A stretch of 34,012 nt of DNA. Origin: Sperchopsis tessellata (lineage: Eukaryota > Arthropoda > Insecta > Coleoptera > Hydrophilidae). This document shows positions 10,644 to 20,544 of this stretch, one piece after another. Under the pieces are notes generated by a model that saw nothing but the letters and a program-made list of their open reading frames with translations, was not told the origin of the DNA and searched no databases. The position numbers were made by a program, and so were the translations under genes. Numbering within the stretch: the stretch's first letter is position 1; the number at the start of each line of letters is the position of its first letter. The stretch spans positions 1 through 34,012 of the forward strand of contig JAWQRN010000212.1 in NCBI GenBank assembly GCA_033557685.1, in the 5' to 3' direction.

Positions 10644-13600
10644 GTAAGTGTTAAATATTTCCTACTCCATTTTACTTGCGCTATATTGTTAAGAACTAGG
10701 AACGGGACTGGTCAGTCGTTTTCATATTTGACATTGATAGACCTAAAAAAAGTATTAACCTCATCCTTGAAGCCTTTAATTTTGATATGTTAAGTTTCTC
10801 TATACTCCGTAGTTAATTTATAGTCATAGTTGAAAATTAATATTTCATTTACTAGACATTTTAGTAGTGGTGTTGATTAAATTCAAATAACTGGTTTGCT
10901 TGTCCAGAAGGACTGGTTCAAAGAATAATAATCCACCTTCTTGAGGGCACAATTAAGTAAAATTATCGGAAAATGAAAAATATGTGCTGAATTACCATAC
11001 CAAAGTGATGTTGATTGTTTGTTTTTTTATTTAGCGTTGGCCTATTGCCGCTGCTATGGCCAATCACCAACGCTAGGGATTAGACTCCCACACCTGGAAA
11101 TTTTTCTGCATCTAGTGGTCCAACTGGAATTGAGTTCTTTAACGTGCACGAGGTCTTCATTTACCTACAATACACGGGGCTCACAGTTTTTCGTCTCTCA
11201 TAGAAGACGAGTACCACAAAAACTTTCCCTGATCACAAAAAGTCAACCTGAGACCCCACGCTTAGTAGCCTAGTACTTAGCCACTGAGCTAACGAGACGG
11301 CTTACCAAAGTGATTCACAATCTTTCCTTATGAAACTAATAATTACCTAATGGCTATATGCATCAAATATTGTAATTGTAACACAAGCAAGGAATTTTAA
11401 ATTAGTCCATTTCTAATGAGCATCTGATGTACATTACTTTAGTAAGCCATGTTGCACTTTGTTTTAACTAGGGCAATAAATACTATACAAATGTAAATAT
11501 AGATAGTGATGCCAACTGCATCTTGGTATACTTGGCTTAATTTAAAATTGTATCAAAATTTGAAAAAAAAATTCTTTGCTGAAGAGGAGTTTCTTGTTAA
11601 GTTGTTGGGTCACACAAATGCACTTTATTTTTGTGTATCCCCTTCTCGAGTTTTTTTATCTCTAATTTATAAGTAGATAACTTTGTTTTTTCTTATTTTT
11701 TCTTTTTAGATTCGGTCTTCGGATGGTTTGCCTGAAGCTCTATGTAATCGGTGCTTTAGTCAGGTACGAATATTTTACATTTTCAAGGAACAGTGCCTTA
11801 GAACAGAACAACAACTTCGGTCAATAATAGTTAGTGCAAGTGGTGAAGCCAAATTTGAAATAAGTGAGAAGGAAAATGAACATGAAGAATTGCAGTATTT
11901 GTGTGTCTTATGTAATGAAACATTTGAAAATTATTATTTACTAAGTAGACATTCAATTCAACATGAAGCTGATAGGAGCCTATTGGATAGATTATTGTCA
12001 ACTCAGACTATAGAAGCAAAATTTCAAGATGGGGAAATTCTTCCTGATAAAGTTGTGTTGGTAGAAGAACGTAAAAAGCAAATAAAAAGTTCAAAAAATT
12101 ATGATGAAGATATTAAGCTACAATTTGATTCAAATTTTTCTAGTGTATATTTATATACTTGTGACAATCCCGAAGGGGGTACTGAACAGAAGATTGGAGA
12201 AGCACTAATTCAGTCGAATGTCTTAAATAATTCTGAAATGAAACAAACCTGTCTGATCTGTAATTATACTTTTGATTCAACGGAAGAAATGGATACTCAT
12301 ATATGTGCCGATGTAATTGAAAAGAGTTTAGCAGAAAAAGTTAATTTGGAAATAAAATCAGAAAGTGAAAGAAAAATCTGTAATATTTGTGATCGAATGT
12401 TTTCCAATGATCTTAAGTTATCACTTCATTTTTTAAAGCATGCATTGCTTGTTGAAAGTGAAACTGATCCAAAGATCTTTTCTCAGTATGTTTTTTGTGA
12501 TATATGTGGATTAAATTTTGAAACATGTGAGGACCTAAGTCTACATGTTGCTGAAAAACATAAGGTAGTAGAATTATCAGCTTGGGAGTGCACCAAATGC
12601 TGTTCAATATTTGAAAATGAATTGGATCTTTTAATACATGATAGAGATGCTGGCCACGATAAGGAGTATTTTTGGGATGAGTTTTTAAATAAAGAGGTAA
12701 ATATTAGCTTTTTATATCTATATTAAATTTATAACATACTAAGGATAACTGAAAAGCTTGATACATTTCTTAGCCAGTAGATACCGAGAGCAATATTCTT
12801 TATTCCCCCATTTTCATATAATAATTTCTAGTGTCAAGCACGTCCATGTACCTTTTTACACGTGCTTCTATATTTGTCCTATTCTTATTCTTTTCAGAAT
12901 TTAGAATCTCAACCACTGACCTCACTATGTAGATCTACCCATACATCTACAATCCTTTGCTACATGTTTTTAAATTCTGACTGCTTGTCTCTAAATACTT
13001 AAATCAGCATAATTACACATTTTTTCATGCAATCTGTGGCATATTTCTGAGTGTTTAACCTTTAGCATCCTTTTAAAAATAGAAAGTTACTTTAATATGA
13101 TGAAAATGATAGAATTGCACTATGTATACTTTTGATCTAGGAATATGGAATAAAACACTGTCTATCATTTAAAATCATCTTTCCCTCTTTATAAAACAAG
13201 CTCTCAAAATATATTCTTTTATTGATTACCTCTAGGGGTCTATTAATATCTATTATTCTAAGCATAATTTGAAAATAGAGACCTGTAAGAAAAAAATTAT
13301 GTGTGGATTCACATACACATTTTTGAATTGCTAGGTATACACAGAGAATTGTTTGAATTTCATAAATGTGATTTTTTAATAACAGTAGTGCAGTAACGGG
13401 CCTTTGGTAAAAACAAATTGTTTTTTCATATTACTGGTTAATCGATGGTATACTCGGTCAGTACTTAGATGTGTATAGGATTTGTTTAAAGAAAATAGGC
13501 ATCAGAGATAAATTTTGATTTAAGAAGTTTCGAAACTATGTAGTGAAACTTCTTCAGTTTCATGTGCATAACCTATCGACATAATTTCAAAAGTATACTT

Positions 13601-16470
13601 TTTACATTGACTGTGACTGATAGCCTCTAAATTAAATTCAAGTAAAAATGTTCCTTTATTATAAAGCACATAGTACCACATGCAAATTCAGAGTGTTGAA
13701 AAAGTAAAGAACGGATCAAACTTATCCTACTAGTTATTGTTTTGGGGAAAAAACTATGGTACTTAAATTTTGTTATATTGTTTCAGGTTTTACAGAACAT
13801 TTTCATTTTTTTTGTGGTGTCCCTTTTTTATTGGTTTGTCATCTAAATTTTCATTAAACACTATTGTATATATTTTACTAGTGAATTTGATAAATATTCT
13901 ATTATTTAATGAACATATAAAATTTTATTGTCCGTCGACATTCAAAATCTAGTGTTTTATTTTTTTTAAATGCAGAAAAAAATTTATAACTAATTTTAGT
14001 GTATATTATAGGGCGATACAATTTAGAGTGTGTATAGAAAGTGTTTTAAAATTTTCTACTACTCTTTGAATCTATACCTTAAGTTTATAAATGAACTCAA
14101 AAGAAACAAATTGTCTATCAAACAAGTCACTAGTTAAGAAAGGTTGTAGATATATTTTTTTTAATTTTAGCCTTATTTTTATATCATATATATACAAACA
14201 TTACACAACTGCTGTCAATTTTCAGTGGTGCCAAACACAATTGTTTATTTTCTTTGGCTCTATGAAGAATTTATTAACAGACCATCTTCTTATAAACTCG
14301 TTTCTGCTTTATACAACATGCTGTACAAGTTGTGCTATCTTCGTACTGTATGAAATGACCTCGATACCTTTGTGGCTATAGAGCCAATGGGATATACAAA
14401 AATGATGCTGTGTATTGTACCTGATTCAAGTTGGAATGCTGGATGCACCAAATGTCCAGGTTTGGAAGTTTGTAAACCACAGTAGAAAAAGATAAATGCA
14501 GTTGGAATGGATTACTTTATAAATTAATACAATAAGAGACAAGTTAGGAATTGGTGGCTGTTGAATCAATGCTCTGTGCGGAATAGTATAATGCAGCGGT
14601 TCTTGATATGTTATATGTGATACTATGCTTGGTGGTACACGAAACTGTGATCGGTGGTATGTAGAGATGCCACCCAATTTGCATTTTTTTGAATATATCT
14701 ATACAGAAGTTGATAACTACTTTCATTCATTAGATAAAAATAATTACAATTATTGAAGTGAAGTAAATATTGTTATAATGAAATGAGCCAAATTAGTTGA
14801 GTTATCTAAGTACTCAATATTGTGATTTTTTTGTCAATAAATTAAAATTAAAAAATAATACTGGTGTTACTATTATACACTTTGAAAATTATACTTGTCT
14901 TATTTTTATGGTGATACGGCAAGTTTTCTGGTTTTTGTTAAGTTAAAATTAAAAAGTTTCCATAGAGAAATGTGTCTTAAGCTAAATTGACCTTGGAGAG
15001 CATGAGTGGCGAAAGTGTAACAAAACAGATGCTTGTAGGTGCAGTGGAAAGTGGTAGAGGTGCTGATAGACCTGGGAAAAATTAATAAATGGTGTTGGTC
15101 AGGTGTGTTGGAGATTAACGATGAACGGAGTTAGTTTATGGGCATATAGCTATATCTTTTTTAAAGTAAAATAGTTCTCAGTATTTGTAAATAATGTAGG
15201 TATTCCAGAAGGGAACCGTGTGTATGCTTATCTTTTTACCAACATTTGCTCCAAATTTGCAGGAGATATTTTTAAGGCTTGTAGTTCTTAGAAGATGTAG
15301 ACTTCAGTTGGAAAACTTGACATCGCTTCCGGTTTGAATTGGAAATGGGAGAACTTTGTATATCGGCTCATATAATTTTTCATTTATTATCTTCTGTACA
15401 CCAAATCCCATTAAAATATCTGCAACTATAAAGGAGTTAAAATGGATTTTACTATATTTTGGAGATGTTTTATATGTATCTTCATTAAAGTAACAGATAG
15501 ATCCATTTTTGTGTTTTATTTTCTAATTATAGGTTATCTTTATAATCCTATTTTAATTTACCTTCCATAACAAAACATACATATTGCCAAAAATTCATCA
15601 TTCATTCAGAAGATAGCGATAGATTTTTGAATTTTTGTGAGTTAATTTTGTCATTTGACAAGAAATTTATGGAAATATATTTTATTTTTAATTTATAATT
15701 TTGCTAATTTACATCAATTTATCACCTATTTAATTAGAAAAAATTAGTATTTTTTATGTTACATATTTGTTCCACAGGTAACCAAAGATTCATTTTCTTG
15801 TCCAATGTGTGAAGAAATGTTTACCACAAGAGAGCTACTTAATAAACATTCAGTCCAACATGCAATCAAGAAAGTGAAATGTCGAACCTGTAAGTCTTTG
15901 TTCTGTACAGATGCAGCATACAACGCTCACCTACCGAGTCATCCCAATTACGTCCACATTTGTAAAATATGCGGCAAAAATTTAAGTAGTAAAGCAGCTT
16001 TAAGCATGCACATGATGGGTATACATTCTAATCAGAAACCTTACAACTGCCCAGTGTGTGCAAAGTGCTTCAAAACACCAAATCGACTGCATCACCACAA
16101 GTTAATCCATAAAAAACATAAACAGTTTATTTGTTCGTACTGTGGGTATAGTACTCACAAGGGTGGTGATTTGACGGTACATATTAGGACTCATACGGAA
16201 GAACGGCCTTATAAATGCAGTTATGTGAATTGTGGGCGTAGTTTTAAAACTTCTAGTCAACTCAGTGAACATATACGAAGACATTTACAAATAAAAAATT
16301 ACAAGTGCAGTATTTGTTCGATGGTATTTGGCCACCATAATACACTCAAAACACACTTAATGCAGCATACTGGAGAAAAACCATTTAAATGTGAATTATG
16401 CCACAGTCATTTCCGAAGAAAACATCACCTCAAGAATCATATGAAACAGCACAATAATAACAAGACTTGA
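10485..16470 (+). CDS. Gene B: ZAD-C2H2 zinc finger protein, complete, 612 aa
   Basis: Three exons, 10485-10643, 11710-12696 and 15778-16470, join with phase-0 introns and consensus GTAAGT/GTAAAT donors and AG acceptors. The product is 612 residues. An N-terminal ZAD has its zinc ligands split by intron 1: C-x2-C in RLCRTC (about residues 16-19) and C-x2-C in LCNRC (about 65-68). A long acidic linker with about five widely spaced, partly degenerate C2H2 fingers follows, then eight fingers in the last exon. ZADs usually homodimerise and the finger arrays bind DNA, so a nuclear sequence-specific regulator is the likely role; target genes cannot be read from sequence. The start ATG sits immediately before the ZAD, as is usual. 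It lies head to tail with the related gene C. No lesion was seen, so it appears functional. Confidence 0.88.
10998..11314 (-). mobile_element. tRNA-derived SINE in gene B intron 1, with target-site duplications
   Basis: On the minus strand, a ~293-bp body begins near 11302 with GCCGTCTCGTTAGCTCAGTG. TTAGCTCAGTGG fits a pol III A box, and a weaker B-box-like AGGTTGACTTT follows about 40 bases later. The body ends at an A-rich tail, CTAAATAAAAAAAC. The 12-bp string TACCAAAGTGAT flanks it on both sides (10998-11009 and 11303-11314), a clear target-site duplication as left by LINE-driven retroposition. The open plus-strand frame at 11019-11273 is a shadow of this element. The tRNA parent was not assigned. 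The element lies antisense to gene B. Confidence 0.85.
11315..11709 (+). other. Remainder of gene B intron 1
   Basis: AT-rich intron ending in a pyrimidine-rich tract and the acceptor TTTTTAG at 11709. Nothing else recognised; the stretch 10644-10997 before the SINE is likewise plain. Confidence 0.6.
11710..12696 (+). CDS. Gene B exon 2: second half of ZAD, acidic linker, five sparse fingers
   Basis: 329 codons, residues 54-382. It opens IRSSDGLPEALCNRC, the second ZAD ligand pair. Fingers, by protein residue: YLCVLC...H-x3-H (~117-138); CLICNYTFDSTEEMDTHIC (~234-252), degenerate because the second histidine is missing; KICNIC...H-x3-H (~276-297); VFCDIC...H-x4-H (~315-337); WECTKC...H-x5-H (~346-369). 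Fingers are separated by long acidic, Ser/Glu-rich stretches rather than TGEKP linkers, so they probably do not work as one continuous DNA-reading array. Donor GAG/GTAAAT. Confidence 0.86.
14594..14670 (+). mobile_element. Possible hAT-like transposon terminus fragment
   Basis: CAGCGGTTCTTGATATG followed by GGTGGTACACGAAACTG and GGTGGTATG resembles the CAGNGGTTCTCAA-type termini and the repeated GGTGGTACGC motif of some hAT elements. No opposite terminus, 8-bp duplication or transposase was found. The call rests on remembered family patterns. Confidence 0.3.
14990..15140 (+). pseudogene. LINE 3'-end fossil (C-terminus of ORF2) in gene B intron 2
   Basis: The plus-strand frame from 15003 reads MSGESVTKQMLVGAVESGRG, then ADRPGKN and stops. 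This resembles the C-terminal segment common to many insect endonuclease-reverse transcriptase LINEs (H-V-E-R-M-x-x-x-R-V-T-K ... G-R-G-R-P-R-K). It is short, broken by stops, and has no recognisable 5' part. Confidence 0.5.
15778..16470 (+). CDS. Gene B exon 3: eight C2H2 fingers and C-terminus
   Basis: 231 codons including the stop TGA, residues 383-612. Eight fingers run nearly back to back: FSCPMC, VKCRTC, HICKIC, YNCPVC, FICSYC (lacking the usual aromatic core residue), YKCSYVNC (C-x4-C form), YKCSIC and FKCELC, each with an H-x3-H or H-x4-H end. Linkers HTEERPYKC and HTGEKPFKC are canonical or near it, so fingers ~4-8 probably bind DNA as a unit. The chain ends 7 residues after the last finger. 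Confidence 0.9.
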   Translation, partial: VTKDSFSCPMCEEMFTTRELLNKHSVQHAIKKVKCRTCKSLFCTDAAYNAHLPSHPNYVHICKICGKNLSSKAALSMHMMGIHSNQKPYNCPVCAKCFKTPNRLHHHKLIHKKHKQFICSYCGYSTHKGGDLTVHIRTHTEERPYKCSYVNCGRSFKTSSQLSEHIRRHLQIKNYKCSICSMVFGHHNTLKTHLMQHTGEKPFKCELCHSHFRRKHHLKNHMKQHNNNKT

Positions 16471-17109
16471 CTACACTTGGAGAATTAATATTTAATTTAT
16501 CAATTTTAAATTTAAAAATATGTTATCATTATTTGTTGTATTTTATTTAACCTTTCTATTTTGTCTAGACTGGGGGTTGCAAAGTAATATGTGAAGAGAC
16601 TGATTTTTAAAATTTGAAGTTACGTAATCATTTAGTCTTTGTCTCTTAATATGTGTGTACTGAATTATATTTAGTTATGTGTTTAATGTTATGATGTCCT
16701 CCAATTTAAAGAAGCTGCAATGACTTATTGATTACTTAACTTCTATTTTTTTTTTAAATTCGTCTACATATACCGTGTGTCCTGGGATTTTTTGCAAATA
16801 GGATTTTAGGATGCAGGGTGTCTACATGGGGATTTCAGTTATCAAAATTGTTAAGGAGCAGGCTTATATTTAGAACTTTTACGTATTTTATTGGGAGCAA
16901 AAATGAATTGATAATAATGAGCTACATTGTTTTTGAAAAAAGTTTTTTGTTTCGCTATTTTGTTTATATATAAATGTATTTACATAATAGTTAACACATT
17001 TCTGCAGCAACTTTTTGTGTCATTTACAATTTTTACAAAAAGTACACAATTATTAATATTAACTCAGCACTTGGAGATGACTATAAAAACGTGTATAAAA
17101 AGGTTGAAA
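16471..17109. other. Intergenic DNA after gene B, including its likely 3' UTR
   Basis: No gene. An ACCGTGTGTCCTGGG string at ~16773 resembles the ends of some insect repeats, but no boundaries could be set. The open frame from 16927 has no family features in its first half and merges into the LINE fossil that follows. Confidence 0.5.
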
Positions 17110-17900
17110 GATATGCTTCCACAACTTATTAATCTGGAAATTTTCCAGGAGAGCTGAAATTTTGTAAAATTACACGTATTCATAAAAAGGCACCATGTGT
17201 CTAAATTCGCCGAATATATTTGTACTGGACTTTGAAACACTGCATCAGCATGGATTTGAGTATATCTTGATAACAAGAGAATTGCTTCAGCAGTTTTGTG
17301 GATTTGTATAAAGCTTTTGACATGGTCTAACTAATTCTCCTGGATAAGTTGCTGAAACTTTGTGAAAATTAACTATCATTTTCGGAAGCTATTTAAGTGA
17401 TAGATACCAGCATGTAGTGTGCAATGGTACACATAGTAATGGAAGGTTGGTCAGGTATGTATTACTTGGTCCACTGCTCTATATAAATAATCTACAGATT
17501 GTGCCATTGGTGGTAATATAGTAGTTTACGCAGATGACACCTTTCTGCTTTACTTGGATGATGTACAAGCTGTGTTCAGCCCAACTTAAAGGGATTTGGA
17601 CTATTGCAATTAGAAGAATCTACCTGAAGAATAAATTGAACATTATTAAATGTCACTTCATGAAGGAACTCTCAGTATTTTAAGAAATTGACCAGATACT
17701 TGATCTATTATGTACATTGTCATTTAATTTATCTAACAGGTTTTTGGGACCAGTACTGTGACATCAAGGTGCTTTTCTAAAAACACCATAGAACAAGTAC
17801 ATGGGCACTGAATGATGAGCTGCTAAGTGTATCAAAGTTGATTTTTCTGGAGAGTGTTGAGCTGATTTACAAAATTAAAACATAATACAACAGTAAATAT
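17110..17900 (+). pseudogene. Jockey-like LINE reverse transcriptase fossil
   Basis: Broken plus-strand frames give reverse-transcriptase motifs in the correct order: VDLYKAFDMV (17298 onward; the palm D-x-x-x-A-F-D motif), LILLDKLLKLCEN, GSYLSDRYQHVVCNGTHS, LGPLLYINNLQ, then YADDTFLLYLDD (~17527, the catalytic Y-x-D-D-type box). At least three frameshifts and several stops separate them, so it is dead. The order and wording match the Jockey/CR1 group of non-LTR elements. It lies between genes B and C in the same orientation as both. Confidence 0.75.
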
Positions 17901-18614
17901 TCAGTTAATTTTTTTGTAAATATTCAGCAAAATTATGTACTACCATGAGTGAGTAATATTGACAAAAAAGCTAGCTGCTAATGGTTCAACGAACTTCCAA
18001 TTATATGAAGAACATTAATACTCTATGTAGTTTCGATTGCAATGTTAAAAACCTCTTCATTAACAATAAAAAAACGAGATCAAATGTACAATGCTGCTTC
18101 TTTTGTTGTAGATTTATCTGTAATCTTTTTGGGTTAATAATTAGACTTAATAAACAGAATGCAGTTCTTATTCAAAACTTTAATCCAGATGTTATAGATT
18201 ATGTTTTCATATTTGACTCTTACAACACTAGCTGTGCGGCACTCCCATACTAGTCACCCTTCTAACTGAGTCCAGGTCAACCCCTTCTCTTGCTTTATCA
18301 TCTTTGTGAATACCTTGACTTCAATCTGGATTAGTTTTTCCCATACAACAAATAATTAAAAAAAAAATGTATATAGTTCTGCCATCTTTTGTGAACAACT
18401 TGATCACAGAGCCCCCTACGAAAATTCACTTTTTATATGCTTATACATGGTAATAATGTAAGTACAAAAGTAAAGTTCTGAGAACTAAGATGTCAGTTCG
18501 ACAATGCATAGCTATTTCAGTACTTTCCCCGAACCTCATCAGTGGTGTTTGGGGAGCTTTTTTTTTTACATATAATTAAGATTGTTTGTATATATTGTAA
18601 TATAATTATTATTA
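17901..18614. other. Intergenic stretch, possibly the degraded tail of the preceding LINE
   Basis: AT-rich with short open frames (17981-18253 longest) that lack recognisable motifs. An A-rich run near 18358-18367 could be the tail of the Jockey-like fossil. Nothing firmer can be said. Confidence 0.4.
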
Positions 18615-19010
18615 TTATTAGCAAACAGTTTAGAGAACCTGCATGAAATAATAAATAGGGTCAAAACCAGAAGCAAACGGTATGGACTCTAAGACGAAGT
18701 ATCTGGTGATTTGCAAGAACTGGTGCCCACAAGGTTCACCAATGATTGATTACGAACATGTCGAAAGAGTTGCAAAATACCTCTATCTGGGTAAATGACG
18801 ACAGGGATCACTCTATAGAAATTTGAACAAGAATGTGCAGGGCAGAGCTTCTTTATACAAACTCAGGAAAATGTTCTTCTCCAACAACTTAACACTGAAC
18901 CTAAAATCCGAATGTTAAGATGCTATGTCCACCTGCCCTCCTATACAGAGTGGAGGCCTGGACATTGACTAAGGTGACACAAAATAAATTAGAGGCTAAG
19001 TTAATTCATT
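18615..19010 (+). pseudogene. LINE reverse transcriptase C-terminal fossil
   Basis: Broken frames contain ENLHEIINRVKTRSKRYGL, TKYLVICKNWC, MIDYEHVERVAKYLYLG, ARASLYKLRKMFFSNNLTLN, IRMLRCYV and LLYRVEAWTLTKVTQNKLEA. This is the thumb and post-RT region of the endonuclease-type LINEs found widely in insects; the LLYGVEAWTLT-type motif is characteristic. Frameshifts and stops make it non-functional. It appears truncated after 19010, where the sequence turns AT-rich. Confidence 0.72.
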
Positions 19011-19555
19011 TATATGTATTTTTTATTGAACTTGCATATATACTTGTGTTATTTTCACATAATTTTTTTATCAGGAATAATTACCTATTTTCACATTTCA
19101 ACTTAAATTCAATTTGGAGCAAAAAAATTATAAATTGTTGGGCCCGTACTAGTTAAATCTTCACATTATTGTAAACTTACAATACATTAGCGGATAAAAT
19201 AGGACATGGAAAATCCATGACCACCAAGCTTAGATGAGACTACATAATGTATATGCAAAATTATTGTTAAATGTATGGAACTCTCAATAAATCTATATAT
19301 GCACATCCTGTAAGAGGTAAGGAGCTTGGCATGTTGGTTTATCCAGCAAGACGATTAAACCCATTTTTTAACTGCACATTCATTCAATATTGATGCATTA
19401 CTAATACAGTCATGTCTTATGTATAGACACACAAAAAAATTGATATCGCCCGTTATTTTCATACTTATGTTTGTGTGTAAAATAATATTAAATAGTATTA
19501 TGTATTGAATTGCGTGGAACAGTGTAAAAGGTGAAGTAGACCAAAGAAGAATAAA
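19011..19555. other. Intergenic DNA, nothing recognised
   Basis: AT-rich, no motif or open frame of interest before the 49-bp tandem duplication. Confidence 0.5.
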
Positions 19556-19653
19556 CGCTCAAGGCGAAAAATATACCTGCTTACAAGGGTAGTAAAATTA
19601 TTAGCGCTCGAGGCGAAAAATATACCTGCTTACAGGGGAAGTAAAAATATTAG
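19556..19653. repeat. Tandem duplication, 2 x 49 bp
   Basis: Units 19556-19604 and 19605-19653 both begin CGCTC(A/G)AGGCG, contain AAAAATATACCTGCTTACA and end ATTAG; they differ at only about four positions. High identity suggests a fairly recent duplication. Confidence 0.9.
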
Positions 19654-19941
19654 ATCACGAACTTCTATACAGCTTGGTAATCAACTTGGATTTGTAAAAA
19701 AAGTAAAATTTATAAATTTTTATCTTCAGATACCCCTGCACCCAAAAATATAATGGTTTCACTGGACAATTCTAAATTTCAGCCGTGTAGGTAATTCTTA
19801 TAAGAAAGTTATATGGGATCAAAATATAGAAAGAAATATATAGCTTTATAAATATACTGATAGAAAATTAATGAAAAATTGGATAAATATACTTAAGATG
19901 AGTTAAATAAAGGAAAACATACGCAAATATAAATTTATTTT

Positions 19942-20003
19942 CCGCGGTCATTTATCCCCGCGAGTAGTTGTCTCGCGGCCAGTTATCGATGGACCAGTTG
20001 CTC
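19942..20003. repeat. CpG-rich degenerate 15-16 bp tandem repeat, 4 units
   Basis: Units at 19942-19956, 19957-19972, 19973-19987 and 19988-20003 share an approximate pattern CGCGG-C-CAGTTATC (for example TCGCGGCCAGTTATC). Seven or so CpG dinucleotides within 62 bases stand out sharply from the AT-rich background. It lies about 400 bp upstream of gene C's ATG and may be part of a transposon end or a promoter-proximal element. Confidence 0.6.
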
Positions 20004-20155
20004 TAATCCGATTGAGAGATAATAGAACATGTTTGTAGAAACCAGAAGAGGTGCTGTTGCATGATAAGTTTGACGTCCAGTAAAAAATATATAGCATGGA
20101 TCATTAGCAAAAAAATGTTAAACGGTACTAGTGGAGCAGTATATTACTTATGTCC

Positions 20156-20176
20156 ATATATATATATATATATATA
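20156..20176. repeat. (AT)n microsatellite
   Basis: 21 bases of alternating A and T, just upstream of gene C. Confidence 0.95.
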
Positions 20177-20319
20177 AATATGAACGACGAAGAGCAAAAA
20201 TTGTATCTAATCGAAATCAATTTTACCGCTCATTTGAAATTCAATAAACTATCACCGCGATACGATTGCGCAGTGCATCTCTTTTCAGTGGCCTATATTT
20301 TAAGTGACATCCTTCGTGT

Positions 20320-20406
20320 GTTTGTTCGGGCGCCATATTGTGAAGCTGTTGAAATCAGACGTACGTTTCCATCAAAAAGACGTTTGTGTTTTATGAGTTG
20401 TGAAAA
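20320..20406 (+). promoter_or_regulatory. Gene C promoter-proximal region and leader
   Basis: GGGCGCCATATTGTG at ~20328-20342 matches the YY1/Pleiohomeotic core GCCATNTT. Downstream, an ATG at 20393 opens an eight-codon frame (MSCEKWI then stop) that ends at 20416, overlapping the main ATG at 20407 in another frame. A transcription start between these is plausible but not shown. Confidence 0.45.
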
Positions 20407-20544
20407 ATGGATTTAAGCATATATTTATCAGCTCCTTTGCAATTAGACAAGATATGTAGGGCCTGCTTAGCCGAAAAAGGAGACATGAGGCCCCTATTTG
20501 GGGCTTGTCTTGATGAGATGCTTACTTCTTTCGCGTCTATTCAG
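20407..20544 (+). CDS. Gene C exon 1: first half of ZAD
   Basis: 46 codons, MDLSIYLSAPLQLDKICRAC and onward, with ZAD ligands C17 and C20, then ACLDEMLTSFASIQ and donor CAG/GTAATT. The junction falls at the same place in the ZAD as in gene B. Confidence 0.87.

Larger units (their letters stand above)
12697..15777 (+). other. Gene B intron 2 (3.1 kb)
   Basis: Phase-0 intron ending TTGTTCCACAG. It contains a LINE tail at ~14990-15140 and a possible hAT-type terminus at ~14594. The rest is AT-rich; open frames at 13770-13952, 14091-14381 and 14426-14726 have no family features. Confidence 0.65.

Noticed and set aside
11019..11273. Open frame of 84 codons in gene B intron 1
   Set aside because: It is entirely inside the SINE and read on the opposite strand of it.
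11281..11302. Possible tRNA gene on the minus strand
   Set aside because: The A box is good, but the rest does not close into a tRNA cloverleaf; the tail and target-site duplications show a tRNA-derived SINE.
20150..20416. Plus-strand open frame of 88 codons directly upstream of gene C
   Set aside because: It starts within an AT microsatellite, has no domain, and overlaps the ZAD start in another frame. Only its last eight codons are noted as a uORF.
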